NCBI GenBank assembly: GCA_049316985.1
Contig: JBMOJB010000004.1
Span: 1 to 64,000 of the forward strand
Source of the DNA: CANHEE01 sp049316985
GTDB taxonomy: Bacteria; Bacteroidota; Bacteroidia; Chitinophagales; Saprospiraceae
Direction: 5' to 3'
DNA: 64,000 nt
Part shown: positions 9,104-19,055 of the stretch, piece after piece
Layout: every line of letters begins with the position of its first letter
Numbering within the stretch: position 1 is the stretch's first letter
Program-made: the position numbers and the translations under genes
The notes under the pieces: model-generated
Told to the model about the DNA's origin: nothing
The model's database searches: none
Seen by the model: the letters and a program-made list of their open reading frames with translations, nothing else

Positions 9104-9546
9104 GATGTTGCTGCGTTGAATTTGATGAAATGTTGATTATACAAAAAATATAGTAAGTCGGCTCATTCTACTCACTGCGGGAAATTACTTTTTACACTTT
9201 TCATTTTTTAAGCCAACTTTCCCTGCCAACGTAAAAGTAACACCAGTTACTTTACCTCTTTCGTAAAATATCGATCTTCAAGCGATGAAAGTGGATGAAT
9301 TATTTTACCAGCAAATCAACAACTAACAAAGTCCGAAGGAGTTCTAGATATAATCACATTTTCGAGTCATTCCGCCTTCCGAACAGGCAAGAAAATTATA
9401 GTAGTGTACGCTATTCGTGTATTTCAATTTTTTATCTTGATAAACATAGAACAAATAATAATTGATATTATGGCAATTCTGTGACACTAAGATATAGTCA
9501 AATTGAATAATGTAGATAATAATTTTTTTTTTTCGTTTTCAACTAG
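9104..9546. other. Intergenic stretch without recognisable gene
   Basis: About 440 bases of AT-rich sequence between the frameshifted gene and the promoter of the giant surface protein. I find only frames shorter than 20 codons, no tRNA and no clear hairpin. Confidence 0.6.
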
Positions 9547-9554
9547 TACATTTG
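9547..9554 (+). promoter_or_regulatory. -7 element of the giant surface-protein gene
   Basis: TACATTTG followed by C fits TAnnTTTG(C). It implies a leader of about 115 bases before the ATG at 9678. No TTG lies at -33 spacing; a long T run occupies that area. Confidence 0.5.
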
Positions 9555-9677
9555 CATTACTTAACGAAAACTAATCCAGCTGAGTAATCCGACTGCATTT
9601 CTCGAAGTATGCGTGATTTTTAGCAGACTTGCCTTTTATTATTAAATTTTATTTCAATTAATAAATTAACCATTACA

Positions 9678-12600
9678 ATGAAAAAATTATTATTCTTCTT
9701 TCTTTGTGCTTTTTGTATAGGGGAAATTCAGGCGCAAATGAGTGGCACCGTTACAGTGCCTGGTACTTATGCAACTTTAGCCGCGGCGGTCACTGCACTT
9801 AATACAAGTGGTGTCAGTGCTGCGACTACAATCGAAGTATCAGGTGCACAGACCGCCCCTGCTGGAGGTTACGTGATCAACACGTTTGCCGGAGCAAGTG
9901 CTGTGAATACAGTAACTATTAAAGCAATAGGTTCTGTAGCTATTACTGCTGCGGTTGGTACGACCACAACTACTGATGGTATCATCAAATTAAACGGTTG
10001 TGATTTTGTAACCATTGATGGATTTACTATCCAGGAAAGTGCAGCAAATACTACACCTACTACCAGAATGGAGTGGGGAATTGCAATGGTTGCGCCAACT
10101 AATACAGATGGAGTTCAGAATTGTGCCATTAAGAATTGTACGATTTCATTGACAAGAGGATATGCTTGTACAGCTATTTACGCACGTCAGCATACCTCAA
10201 CTTCAGTTACTGCAGTTGCTCCAACATCAACTGCAGGTGCTCATAGTAATAATACGATTGTTAATAATACTATCATTGAATGTGTAACCGGTATCTTTTT
10301 GCACGGCCATTCTGCATTTCCAGGACAGAACAATAAGGTCGGTGATACTGCAGGAACAGGAAACAACATTACAGTGGGAGATAATGCAACATTGGCAAAT
10401 ACCGCCAGAGGTATTATACTTTCTGGACAACAGTTGTGCGCTGTAAGATACAATCTGGTAAATTCAGCAGCAGCTCCAATACCATCAACTTCTATATTCG
10501 GAATCTGGATGGCTAGCTCAGGATTAGACGGTGGTACTGCAAGTTCATATACCGTTTCAAACAATACTGTATCACTGAGTACTTCAACAACTACAGGAAG
10601 TTTACATGCAATTCGTACAGAAGCAGCAGCAACAGTTGCGATTTCTGATAATACGATACAGAATTGCAGCATGACTTCTGTTACAACGGGAGTTGGTACA
10701 GGAATTACGGTAGCCGCATCATTTATTATTTCTGTTTCAACTACCATTACAAATAATACTATTACAAACAATACTTTTGGATCTGCGGTGACAACAACAG
10801 GTGCAATGGCTTTGATCCGCATGGAAGGCCCTAGACAATCCGCTGCGGCAACATCACCCCTTGCAAACATTAATGGTAATCAATTAATAAATAATACGAT
10901 AATTGGTGCTACCGGTGCCCATAGATTGATTGACGTACTGCACAATTGCACGGCTACAAATATCAACAACAATGTCATTCGCAATATCACATTCAATGCT
11001 GCTTTGAATGGCTTCAGTACATTTGTAGCTTGTATTAATAATGAATTTTGTGCAACGTCAGTTCAAATGAATGGCAATGTTATCCGCAACGTCCAAAACA
11101 GTGCAGCAACGGGTAATTTGTATGGCATCCGTGCGATGACAACTACAAATACGAATGTGGATATGAACAACAACATCGTCACCAATGTTGGGTTTACCAA
11201 TACTTCGGGCGTTTCAAACGTTTTTCTAAAAGTTCTTTTATGTGAGAATGGTCCCGGAAGACAGTATAATATAACTAATAATCTTGTTGATACAGCTTTT
11301 ATTCGCGGGACAAATACCGCTACTGCCAATATTCTTTATGGTATTCAAAACGATTGTCAGAATCAACAACCATTTACCAAGAACATATCCGGTAATGTGA
11401 TTCGCAATATCGAAATGGGAATCAGAAGTGGTAGTTCTGCCTCTGCGGGTATCAGATGTGGTGCTGGTTCATCAGGAATTACTAGTAATAATATTATCCA
11501 AAATATAGGATATACAACCGCCGGTCCCAATGCAGGTTACATTGCAGGATTAAGTGTCGCTTATCCAGATGATTCTTTGATTGTAAGAAATAATTTCATT
11601 TCTGGTATGTACGCTAAAAATACATCCCTGGCATCTATAATGCACATTATGGGAGTTGACCAGGCATCCGGAAACAGTGGGATAAAAATCAAGTATTATA
11701 ATAATACCATCAAGTTAGACGATGCGTTAAATTCTGGAAACGGAAATGGTTTGACTGCTTCTGGATTCAGATATGGCAATGCAACGATTCCATCAATTGA
11801 TTTACGCAATAATATCATTAATGTAGATGTTGAACCAGGTTTATTAGGCAACACTGTGGCTTTGAGGAGAGAATCCGGGACAGTTGCAGTTGTCCCCGCT
11901 AACTTTGCATCTACGAGCAATAATAATATTTATTATGCGAAGCCTGCTGCAGGTTGCTCAGCTTGCTATGTGTATGGTGAAGGATATAGTCCTGTCAACA
12001 ACGCGTTTCAAAATGATGGCAATTTCAATAATTCTTGCAATGGCTATATCAATTTGATGTTCCCAAGAGAGACTAACAGTAAACTGGAAAATAATTTATT
12101 TGCAGGAGCAACAACTGGAACTTTTGTGCCTTCAGGTCCTTCTTTTGCTGAAAGTGGCGGCGTTAGTTCGTCTTTTGTAGCAACTGACTTTAGCGGGACA
12201 TTGAGAAGTACGCCACCGGATTGTGGGGCTTTAGAATTTTCAGGACTTGCATATAGCACAACAGATGTAACCGGTCCGAGAATTTCTTTTACAGATTTGG
12301 TAAATACCATATGTTTGAGTAATTATCAAATCACCGCTACTATAACGGATGCTGCTGGAATAAATACTGCACCGGGTTCTGCACCGAGATTGTGGTACAA
12401 GAAGAAAAATGAATTGAATTTCTTAGCAACAACTAATACAAGTGCAGACAATGGTTGGAAATATTCAGAAGCTTCTAACACAACGTCTCCATTTGTCTTC
12501 GATATTAATTATTCGTTGTTGAATAGTCCTATCGCAGCAAATGATACTATTCAGTATTTCATAGCAGCTCAAGATTTAAATGGCAACATGGGTGCATTTC

Positions 12601-15600
12601 AAGTGGCTTATGCATCTGGTTTTTGTCCATCTTCAACGGCTCTGTCAGCTGCGGCATTCCCACTTAGTTCAACATTGCCTACAAAATCTTATAGAATATT
12701 GCAAAGTCCAACAGCAGTAATTACTACAGCTGTCAAGCAATACATTTGCAACAACGACACATTAAAATTATCATTGATCGGTGATGTTGCTACCGGTGCT
12801 TCTTACCAATGGCAAAGTGCAATGACTGCGGGTGGACCTTGGAGCGATATTTCAGGAGCAACCGGTATTACCTATACAACGACAGTATCTACAAGTTCAC
12901 CTTTCTTTTATCATTGTGTAATTAGTTGTGCAAGCACTACAATTACTACATCTTCTGATTATCAGATTGGAGTTTATGCACAATTAGCGGGAACTTATAC
13001 TATCGATAAGACGATGCCTGCAAGCGCGACAAATTTTTTAAGCTTTGCTGCTGCAGCCTCTGCGCTAAATTGTGGGATCAATGGCCCTGTAGTCCTTGAT
13101 GTTTTGAATGGCCCATATACAGACCAGTTCTCATTGGGTGGTAAACAAACAAGTGTTACTACCGGGGTAATTTCTGCAACTGGAGTACCGGGAACATCAG
13201 CAACGAACACCATAACCATCAACGGTAATGGCAACAGAATTTCATTTTTAGCCAACTTTGATAATCCAAGTACAGTTGCCTTAAATGGAGCAGACTTCGT
13301 AACCATCAATAATCTAATCATGGAGGGTACGGATCCAAATACAAACAGTCCGTACGCGATGGCATGTCACCTTTGGGGACAGGCGGATAATAACAACTTC
13401 AACAATTGTACATTTATTTCTCCAAAAACCGCTACTAACGGTGGGGAGTTTTCACCTTTCTCGATTTCAAATCAGGACAGAAGAGTGCAAGGAAGCGGAG
13501 TGAGTCAGATTTCAGGAAGCAATAATACTGCCACAGGATGTACTATGATTGGTGGATCAAGAGGAGTAGTAATTGCCGGAACCGCCGGTTTCATTCCTTT
13601 AAATAATAAACTTATTGGTTGTACTATAACTGATTTTAGGTTGTATGGCCTACTACTGCAAAATGTAGAAGGGGTTACTGTCAGAGGATGTATTTTGGAA
13701 CAACCGACGACAGCAGCTGCATCAACATCCGTAGATGCGATTGCAATTTTTGCAACTTCTACCTCATTGTTAATTGAGAAAAATGTTATCAGGAAGTTAA
13801 TGAATGCTGTTCCAGTCAATACTAGCGCATGTGTAGGTATTACGGCAGCAAGTGGTGCCACTGGAAAAGAAAATGTCATTATCAATAACTTAATCTATGA
13901 TCTAAAAGGTCTTGGAAATCAAGTAGGTATTAACTTAGGTACCGGAACATTTATCAAATGTTACCACAATACTATTTCTTTAGACAATACTGCTGCTACC
14001 GGAAGTTTGACCGCAACATCGGGAATTACTCATACTGGAACAACCACTACGGCAGGTGCCGCACCGGATATTAAGAACAACATCATCACGATTTCTCGTG
14101 GTGGATTGGGTTTGAAATATTGTCTTACTTACAATGCAACAGCAGCTGCAAGAATATCAAATAATAATGATCTATTTATGAATTCTGCAGCTGGTCTAAA
14201 TTTCCTCGCTACTAATGGTACACAACATGCGACCTTAGCAGCTTGGAAAGGAGCAACAACCTATGATGCTGCCAGCTTCGATCTGAACCCCTATTATACG
14301 GACATGTTATCAGGTGATTTCAGTCCCAATAATGGCTTACTTGACAACAAAGGAACTGCTGTGTTAACACCTCTAGTGACTACTGACATTCTGAACGCAC
14401 CAAGAAGTGCAACTACACCTGATATGGGTGCTTATGAATACACTGTCGCTTCTTTAGATGCTGCTATCGCTTGGTCTTCACCGGTAGGTCAACAAGTTGC
14501 AGGATTGAAAACAATTACAGTTAATATTTCTAACGTGGGTGCAGGAAATATTACAAGTTTGACGCTTGCTCATTTTGATGGTCTTGGTGTCTATACCCAG
14601 GAAACTTTCACTGGTTTAAATATTGCTCCGGGATCGACTGTTCCAATCAGTTTTGGTGCCCAGTATAATCTAACACAATCTGTAAGTATGACAGTCAACA
14701 TTCTGGATGTCAATGCTTTGGGTTTAGATGCTTTTGCTGGAAACAATACTGTTGTTCAATACTTTTGCGTAGGATTGTCGGGCACATATACTATTGATTT
14801 TTCGTTGCCAAATGGCGGAACTAATTTTTCCACATTTAGCGATGCTGCGAAGGCATTAAGCTGTGGAATTTTTGGTCCGGTTGTTTTCGACGTGCCGGCA
14901 GGTCAATTTCCTTTTAATGAGAGTATCGAGATTCCGGCCATCACTGGATCATCAGCTGTTAATACAGTAACATTTAACGGTAATGGAAACAAGATTATCT
15001 ACCCTACTGATGCTATTAAGCCAAGTACAGTGATGTTTTATGGAGCGGACAATATTATCATTAACAATTTAATAATGGAAACAAGTGCAACCGGTACTGC
15101 ATCTAACGCGATGGCTTGTCACTTGTGGAATGGTGCCGATAATAATAGGTTTAACAACTGCACTTTTATTGTACCTCTGGGTGCAGGATCATCTACGCTT
15201 TCTGCTGGATTTTCTATTAGCGGAAATGATGCTTCAACACAATCAAGTGGTACCACCGGTAATACTGGTGGGAATAATAATATATTGAATGGTTGTACAT
15301 TCCAGGGAGGATACTATGGTGCAGCATTTTATCACAATACCACTGTAGGTTCCGCAGCAACCGGCAATCAAGTTATTAATTGCTTAATTCAGGATTTCCA
15401 TCAAGCGGGTATTAACATATCTTATCAAAACGGATTCGTTGCAAGAAATAATATTGTTGAGCGTCTAACTAAATCTAGTTCGGCTAGTTCAGCATACGGT
15501 ATATGGATTTCATCAGGATCGATCAACAGTATTGTTGATCGAAACTTCATCAGAGATTTGTTCGTAGCTATGCCAACTACTCCTTCCATTCATACTTATG

Positions 15601-18600
15601 CAGGTTATGGTGTTGGAAACAATAGTTCGATTGCTGCCTCTGGAACAGAAAACATCATTACTAACAATGTGATAAATGGCATGTCAGGTAATGGCACTCA
15701 AGCTGGAGTATACATGCTGAATTCCCAGTTCTGCAAAGTGTATTACAATACCATTTTGCTTAGTGACGCTGGTACGACCACTACTTCAGCTTTCACTTAT
15801 GGTATCTACTCAAGTAATACGACCGGTGCAGGTATTGATGTGCGGAACAATGTGGTGTCAATTGCCCGAGCAGGTACAGGTCCGAAGTATTGTATGTACT
15901 TCGCAAGTGCTACTCCAGTGTGTAATTATAATAATTTACATATGGGATCAACTACGGGTACGACAAATTATTTTGGAACCACTACTGGAACAACTAGCCC
16001 TCAAGCTACATTTATTGGTTGGCAATCTACCGGAAAGGACTTGAATAGTACAGCAGTTAATCCATTATTTGTTAATCCGGGATCCGGTAATTTAATACCG
16101 ATTTCTGCTGCGATGAACAATATCGGAACGCCAATTTCAGGGATTACAACAGATTACTCAGGTGCAACAAGAAATGCTTCAACGCCGGATGCGGGTGCCT
16201 ATGAATTTGACCCTGCAGACTCTGATGCTGCAATTAGTTGGGTATCACCGGTTAGTCCAATCGGACCGGGTTCACAAATAATTACAATAAATGTAACGAA
16301 TGTCGGACTAAATCCAATTACTTCTTTGGTAATGTCTTACAGTGATGGAGTGAATCCAACAATCAATCAAACCTTCACGGGGTTGAATATCGCTACTGCA
16401 GCTAGTCAGAATATCAGTTTTACTACACCTTACAATTTTGTAGTTAGTACTATACTAACGGTTGTACAAAGTAGAGTAAACAATATCAATGACCCCACTC
16501 CATTAAATAGTACAATCACGAGAAATGTATGTATTGGTTTGGCCGGTACTTATACTATTGATCAATTCACACCAACCGGTGGATTAAATTTTGCTAGTTT
16601 CACAGACGCAGTCAATGCCTTAATATGTGGAGGGGTTGCCGGACCGGTTGTGATCAATGTTTCTCCAAGTATTTACAATGAGCAGATCGATATTCCGGAA
16701 ATTCAAGGTACAAGTGCCACCAACACAGTTACTTTCAATGGAGGAAACTTTGCGACCATCCAATATAATGCTACTCAGTTTAGTTCGCATACCTTATTGT
16801 TGTCCGGTGCGGATTATTTTACTTTTAATGATTTTATTATTAAAAGTTTGAATCCGAATGATGCTTTCACTTGTCATTTATGGAATGGATCAAATTACAA
16901 CAATTTTAACAATTGTCGTTTCGAAATTCCGTTGGGGAATGGTTCAGCGGATATTCCATTCTCCATCACTCCTTCTAAACTTAACTGGTTAAGCAGCGCA
17001 GGTGTGCCGGGAGGAAGCAACAATACCGTAACAGGATGTACTATGGTTGGAGGTTATGCAGCTTCTGCCCTTGTAGGTACAGCAGCATCTCCGGACGTTA
17101 ACAATAAACTAATTAATTGTGCGGTTACTGATGGTTATGTATATCAATCTTATAACCTTAATCAGAACAATTTGGTTATAAGCAAATGTACGCTTGAGAA
17201 ACCAACGCGCCTTAATACTTTCGGATTCTTCGGAATTTATCTTTCTGGTGTAACCAACGGCATGTTTGATAAAAATATTGTTCGAAATCCATTTGGCGGA
17301 GGGGCTCAACAGAATCAAAGTAGTACAAATGGTATTTATAGTATTACTAGCAACTCAGTAGGTGGTGACAACAAGTTTATTAATAACCTGATTTACAATA
17401 TGAATACAGGGAATGCAGAATTGTATGGTATTCAATTGAGCAATACTACTAATAATACTGTTCAACACAATACAATTGTGTTAGATGGACAAGGAGCCAC
17501 GGCTAACACCGGATACGGAATTATGAGTTATGGAAATTCTGGTATTGACATCAGAAACAACAATATCTTTATCACAAGATCGGGAGCAACGAATTATGGT
17601 TTGCACTTCCTTGATATGGCCGGAAAGAACTGTGACTACAATAATATTTATGTTAATTCTGTGTCTGCAACCAACTATATAGGAAGAGCGGGATCAGTCG
17701 ATGTAAGTTCTTTTGCTATCTGGAAAACGGTCAATTTTGGAACATTTGACAATCACAGTACAAATGTCGACCCAATGTTTGTTGCGCCGGGTATCGATTT
17801 TACTCCGTCAAATAGCCTAATGAATAATAAGGGAGCTATTGGTCTAAATGTTACTACTGATATTAATGGAACTCCTCGACCATACCGTCCTGATGCTGGT
17901 GCTTTTGAATTCGGTACTTTGCCGGCACCAACGATAACGGGTAAATTATTCTTAAATCATGTAAGTGGTGGTTTGATGAGCACTTATTTCACAACTACCG
18001 GACAAATGCCTCCATCACCATTGTGGAATTTCCCGATGAGTGACCCTTACAGCGTTTCACCGTTCAGTAGTAAATTTGTTCATAAAAATAATGGTGGGGT
18101 TGCAACGACAGATTTAGCTGCCATTATTGCTAATCCAATTACAGACTGGGTGTTTTTGGAATTAAGAACCGGAGTTTCAGGTTCTACATCAGTAGAGTAC
18201 ACTCAAGCCGCATTATTACAAGCCGATGGTGACATAGTAAGTGCAACTGATGGTGTTTCACCGGTTGAATTCACCAATGCTCCAGCTGGCTCATATTATG
18301 TTACTGTCAGACACAGAAATCATACTGGATTCAGAACAAGCAATACATATCCATTGACAAGTTTTCCAACTACACTGAATTTTACTGATAATTCTGTTCC
18401 TTTGAATGGCTCATTCCCGCAATCTCCAGTTGGGCCGGTATGGGCGATGATTGGTGGTGACGCCAATTACGATGGATCAGTCGATGCTATTGACAGTATC
18501 ACTTGGGAGACTGAGAATGGACTGTTTGATGATTACAAGAATAATTCTGACTATAATATGGATGGATCAGTAGACTCCATTGATTCCATTACCTGGGAAA

Positions 18601-18632
18601 TCAATAATGGTAAATATGAGGAGTTAGATTAA
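9678..18632 (+). CDS. Giant modular beta-helix surface protein with dockerin-like C-terminus
   Basis: 2984 residues with a signal peptide (1-19, ending GEIQAQ). Residues 20-860 form a first right-handed beta-helix full of short N-rich turns (NNTI, NNNIV). Residues about 870-1095 hold two Ig-like domains. Three copies of a ~590-residue module follow, starting near 1103, 1700 and 2288. Each opens with GTYTID...NF.SF..A..AL.CG..GPVV, runs through another beta-helix and ends PDMGAYEY / PDAGAYEF; the first two are followed by a CARDB-like stretch (DAAI.W.SPV). Residues about 2785-2984 end in two calcium-loop repeats (DANYDGSVDAIDSITWE and DYNMDGSVDSIDSITWE). No T9SS type A domain is present. Probably an adhesin or polysaccharide-binding surface protein; no catalytic site was seen. 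Confidence 0.88.
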   Translation: MKKLLFFFLCAFCIGEIQAQMSGTVTVPGTYATLAAAVTALNTSGVSAATTIEVSGAQTAPAGGYVINTFAGASAVNTVTIKAIGSVAITAAVGTTTTTDGIIKLNGCDFVTIDGFTIQESAANTTPTTRMEWGIAMVAPTNTDGVQNCAIKNCTISLTRGYACTAIYARQHTSTSVTAVAPTSTAGAHSNNTIVNNTIIECVTGIFLHGHSAFPGQNNKVGDTAGTGNNITVGDNATLANTARGIILSGQQLCAVRYNLVNSAAAPIPSTSIFGIWMASSGLDGGTASSYTVSNNTVSLSTSTTTGSLHAIRTEAAATVAISDNTIQNCSMTSVTTGVGTGITVAASFIISVSTTITNNTITNNTFGSAVTTTGAMALIRMEGPRQSAAATSPLANINGNQLINNTIIGATGAHRLIDVLHNCTATNINNNVIRNITFNAALNGFSTFVACINNEFCATSVQMNGNVIRNVQNSAATGNLYGIRAMTTTNTNVDMNNNIVTNVGFTNTSGVSNVFLKVLLCENGPGRQYNITNNLVDTAFIRGTNTATANILYGIQNDCQNQQPFTKNISGNVIRNIEMGIRSGSSASAGIRCGAGSSGITSNNIIQNIGYTTAGPNAGYIAGLSVAYPDDSLIVRNNFISGMYAKNTSLASIMHIMGVDQASGNSGIKIKYYNNTIKLDDALNSGNGNGLTASGFRYGNATIPSIDLRNNIINVDVEPGLLGNTVALRRESGTVAVVPANFASTSNNNIYYAKPAAGCSACYVYGEGYSPVNNAFQNDGNFNNSCNGYINLMFPRETNSKLENNLFAGATTGTFVPSGPSFAESGGVSSSFVATDFSGTLRSTPPDCGALEFSGLAYSTTDVTGPRISFTDLVNTICLSNYQITATITDAAGINTAPGSAPRLWYKKKNELNFLATTNTSADNGWKYSEASNTTSPFVFDINYSLLNSPIAANDTIQYFIAAQDLNGNMGAFQVAYASGFCPSSTALSAAAFPLSSTLPTKSYRILQSPTAVITTAVKQYICNNDTLKLSLIGDVATGASYQWQSAMTAGGPWSDISGATGITYTTTVSTSSPFFYHCVISCASTTITTSSDYQIGVYAQLAGTYTIDKTMPASATNFLSFAAAASALNCGINGPVVLDVLNGPYTDQFSLGGKQTSVTTGVISATGVPGTSATNTITINGNGNRISFLANFDNPSTVALNGADFVTINNLIMEGTDPNTNSPYAMACHLWGQADNNNFNNCTFISPKTATNGGEFSPFSISNQDRRVQGSGVSQISGSNNTATGCTMIGGSRGVVIAGTAGFIPLNNKLIGCTITDFRLYGLLLQNVEGVTVRGCILEQPTTAAASTSVDAIAIFATSTSLLIEKNVIRKLMNAVPVNTSACVGITAASGATGKENVIINNLIYDLKGLGNQVGINLGTGTFIKCYHNTISLDNTAATGSLTATSGITHTGTTTTAGAAPDIKNNIITISRGGLGLKYCLTYNATAAARISNNNDLFMNSAAGLNFLATNGTQHATLAAWKGATTYDAASFDLNPYYTDMLSGDFSPNNGLLDNKGTAVLTPLVTTDILNAPRSATTPDMGAYEYTVASLDAAIAWSSPVGQQVAGLKTITVNISNVGAGNITSLTLAHFDGLGVYTQETFTGLNIAPGSTVPISFGAQYNLTQSVSMTVNILDVNALGLDAFAGNNTVVQYFCVGLSGTYTIDFSLPNGGTNFSTFSDAAKALSCGIFGPVVFDVPAGQFPFNESIEIPAITGSSAVNTVTFNGNGNKIIYPTDAIKPSTVMFYGADNIIINNLIMETSATGTASNAMACHLWNGADNNRFNNCTFIVPLGAGSSTLSAGFSISGNDASTQSSGTTGNTGGNNNILNGCTFQGGYYGAAFYHNTTVGSAATGNQVINCLIQDFHQAGINISYQNGFVARNNIVERLTKSSSASSAYGIWISSGSINSIVDRNFIRDLFVAMPTTPSIHTYAGYGVGNNSSIAASGTENIITNNVINGMSGNGTQAGVYMLNSQFCKVYYNTILLSDAGTTTTSAFTYGIYSSNTTGAGIDVRNNVVSIARAGTGPKYCMYFASATPVCNYNNLHMGSTTGTTNYFGTTTGTTSPQATFIGWQSTGKDLNSTAVNPLFVNPGSGNLIPISAAMNNIGTPISGITTDYSGATRNASTPDAGAYEFDPADSDAAISWVSPVSPIGPGSQIITINVTNVGLNPITSLVMSYSDGVNPTINQTFTGLNIATAASQNISFTTPYNFVVSTILTVVQSRVNNINDPTPLNSTITRNVCIGLAGTYTIDQFTPTGGLNFASFTDAVNALICGGVAGPVVINVSPSIYNEQIDIPEIQGTSATNTVTFNGGNFATIQYNATQFSSHTLLLSGADYFTFNDFIIKSLNPNDAFTCHLWNGSNYNNFNNCRFEIPLGNGSADIPFSITPSKLNWLSSAGVPGGSNNTVTGCTMVGGYAASALVGTAASPDVNNKLINCAVTDGYVYQSYNLNQNNLVISKCTLEKPTRLNTFGFFGIYLSGVTNGMFDKNIVRNPFGGGAQQNQSSTNGIYSITSNSVGGDNKFINNLIYNMNTGNAELYGIQLSNTTNNTVQHNTIVLDGQGATANTGYGIMSYGNSGIDIRNNNIFITRSGATNYGLHFLDMAGKNCDYNNIYVNSVSATNYIGRAGSVDVSSFAIWKTVNFGTFDNHSTNVDPMFVAPGIDFTPSNSLMNNKGAIGLNVTTDINGTPRPYRPDAGAFEFGTLPAPTITGKLFLNHVSGGLMSTYFTTTGQMPPSPLWNFPMSDPYSVSPFSSKFVHKNNGGVATTDLAAIIANPITDWVFLELRTGVSGSTSVEYTQAALLQADGDIVSATDGVSPVEFTNAPAGSYYVTVRHRNHTGFRTSNTYPLTSFPTTLNFTDNSVPLNGSFPQSPVGPVWAMIGGDANYDGSVDAIDSITWETENGLFDDYKNNSDYNMDGSVDSIDSITWEINNGKYEELD
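12988..17922 (+). repeat. Three ~1.77-kb coding modules in the giant protein
   Basis: Module starts at about 12988, 14778 and 16542, giving periods of about 1790 and 1765 bases. All open with a GTYTID-type motif and contain MACHLW or TCHLW-type blocks at equivalent places (nucleotides about 13360, 15110 and 16870). They are homologous at protein level but clearly diverged in DNA, so duplication is old. Confidence 0.8.
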
Positions 18633-18667
18633 TTAGCGCATTTAATAAGATTAATCCATAAAATTTT

Positions 18668-18700
18668 AAGCGGTTGGCGTTCTTCGCCAACCGCTTTTTT
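18668..18700 (+). terminator. Intrinsic terminator of the giant gene
   Basis: Perfect 12-bp stem AAGCGGTTGGCG / CGCCAACCGCTT around loop TTCTT, followed by a T run, 35 bases after the stop codon. Confidence 0.93.
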
Positions 18701-19055
18701 CTATTATTACATTAACTTATAATAGTACACTCCGGCAGAAGTTATATTGAAGTATAGCTTTAGTTGTCTAGTTTTTGGCTAATTGAATTTTGGTAACTCA
18801 ATCTCTCCCTTTTATTTTGTATTTATATTTAGAAAAATCAGTTAGCTACTCAATTTAGCTTAGCGCCTTAATTACTTACAAGAACCTTTGTAATACTGAG
18901 AAAAGTTACTGACTGTGCGATTTTCTTTGATTGAATTTGAATTTTCTTAAATGTAATTGACATTTTACATAAATTCGCTTACGCACCACAGCGCATTAAA
19001 TACGGGAGGCATCTAACGCGCTTAGTGCAAAATCTAAATAATTCAACTTTTATTC
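18701..19055. other. Intergenic stretch without recognisable gene
   Basis: About 350 bases between the terminator of the giant gene and the stop of the convergent PDZ gene. I see no open frame of useful length, no RNA gene and no repeat. Confidence 0.6.

Noticed and set aside
10241..10870. 209-codon ORF antisense inside the giant surface-protein gene
   Set aside because: The valine/alanine-rich translation mirrors the Thr/Asn/Ala-rich sense protein; no start context and no domain.
18468..18629. Cellulosome-type dockerin
   Set aside because: No cohesin or scaffoldin is in the window; similar loops are common in non-cellulosomal Bacteroidota surface proteins.
9678..18632. Giant gene as a mobile or phage-derived element
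   Set aside because: No transposase, integrase, direct repeats or tRNA junctions flank it; composition resembles its neighbours.
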